Positions 7,920-8,018 of a DNA stretch of 8,018 nucleotides are shown piece by piece. Within the stretch, counting starts at the first letter, position 1. The number at the start of each line of letters is the position of its first letter. The notes below the pieces were generated by a model. It saw only the letters and a program-made list of their open reading frames with translations, did no database searches and was not told where the DNA came from. Source of the DNA: an uncultured Dialister sp. (GTDB lineage: Bacteria; Bacillota; Negativicutes; Veillonellales; Dialisteraceae); NCBI RefSeq assembly GCF_900538805.1, contig NZ_UPZP01000100.1:1-8018 (forward strand), read 5' to 3'. Position numbers and translations under genes: made by a program.

Positions 7920-8018
7920 ATCATAGAGTTTGCTTTTATAGGAATTTTTATGCACTGCTTCGTCATGAGGCTCCTTAAATAGCTCGCTATTCGCGTCGCC
8001 TCATTCCTTGCATTGCAT
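7903..8018. mobile_element. Possible insertion-sequence end (partial, runs off the window)
   Basis: Homology to the phosphoesterase stops at about 7898 and is replaced by sequence starting GGGAAGCACTGATTAA (near 7904). This has the look of an IS terminal repeat and is vaguely like IS5-group ends, but the match is from memory and weak. The stretch has no supportable gene and contains the odd palindrome TGATTAAATCA (7913-7923) and a large nested palindrome to the window end. No transposase is visible, because the element would continue beyond 8018. The exact boundary and family are unresolved. Confidence 0.4.
7950..8018. repeat. Large nested imperfect palindrome
   Basis: Three nested arms share nearly one centre at 7984/7985: AATAGC (7978-7983) with GCTATT (7986-7991), ATGAGGC (7965-7971) with GCCTCAT (7998-8004), and ATGCACTGC (7950-7958) with GCATTGCAT (8010-8018, 8 of 9 paired). 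The symmetrical internal loop is 6 by 6 nt. No long T-run follows within the window, so a terminator is not supported. It could be an element's subterminal structure or a dispersed palindromic repeat. Confidence 0.7.

Noticed and set aside
7416..7955. A 179-codon open frame on the - strand over the phosphoesterase
   Set aside because: It is antisense to a recognised gene and crosses its truncation boundary and the terminator; no domain is visible.

Overview
The window holds one nearly complete defence locus: a type I restriction-modification operon in the order hsdM, hsdS, hsdR, all on the + strand. It is followed by a truncated calcineurin-like phosphoesterase gene and then by sequence that looks like the edge of a mobile element. 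Strong AGGAGG-type ribosome binding sites, GC content of roughly 45-50% outside the hsdS variable regions, and the protein flavour fit a mid-GC Firmicute. A Negativicutes genus such as Dialister or Megasphaera is a guess from general impression, not from a diagnostic marker.

Layout. Positions 1-130 are an upstream region with a candidate promoter and a symmetric dyad (53-86). hsdM (131-2875) is unusually long: a normal type I N6-adenine methylase followed by a tail of about 440 residues. hsdS (2872-4113) overlaps hsdM by an ATGA junction and has the usual two target-recognition domains and two helical spacers. hsdR (4142-7342) starts 28 nt after the hsdS stop and carries an intact PD-(D/E)XK nuclease core and complete SF2 translocase motifs. 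A hairpin overlaps the hsdR stop codon, and a strong, probably bidirectional intrinsic terminator (7400-7439) closes the operon. The phosphoesterase gene (7470-7919) loses its C-terminal part near 7893-7919. The remaining ~100 bases to the window end contain a large nested palindrome and no gene.

How the genes work together. HsdM and HsdS should form the methyltransferase that marks both strands of a bipartite target. With HsdR they form the restriction complex, which translocates DNA and cleaves unmethylated DNA. All catalytic motifs I can check are intact, so the system is probably functional. The target cannot be read from sequence alone. The RM start codons were placed by ribosome binding sites: the longest possible reading frames of hsdM, hsdR and the phosphoesterase begin inside a Shine-Dalgarno sequence or terminator and are too long.

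I do not see a convincing undescribed multi-gene system here. The items most worth a second look are the long HsdM tail, the sharply AT-rich recognition domains of hsdS, the symmetric upstream promoter region, and the palindrome-rich junction at the right end.
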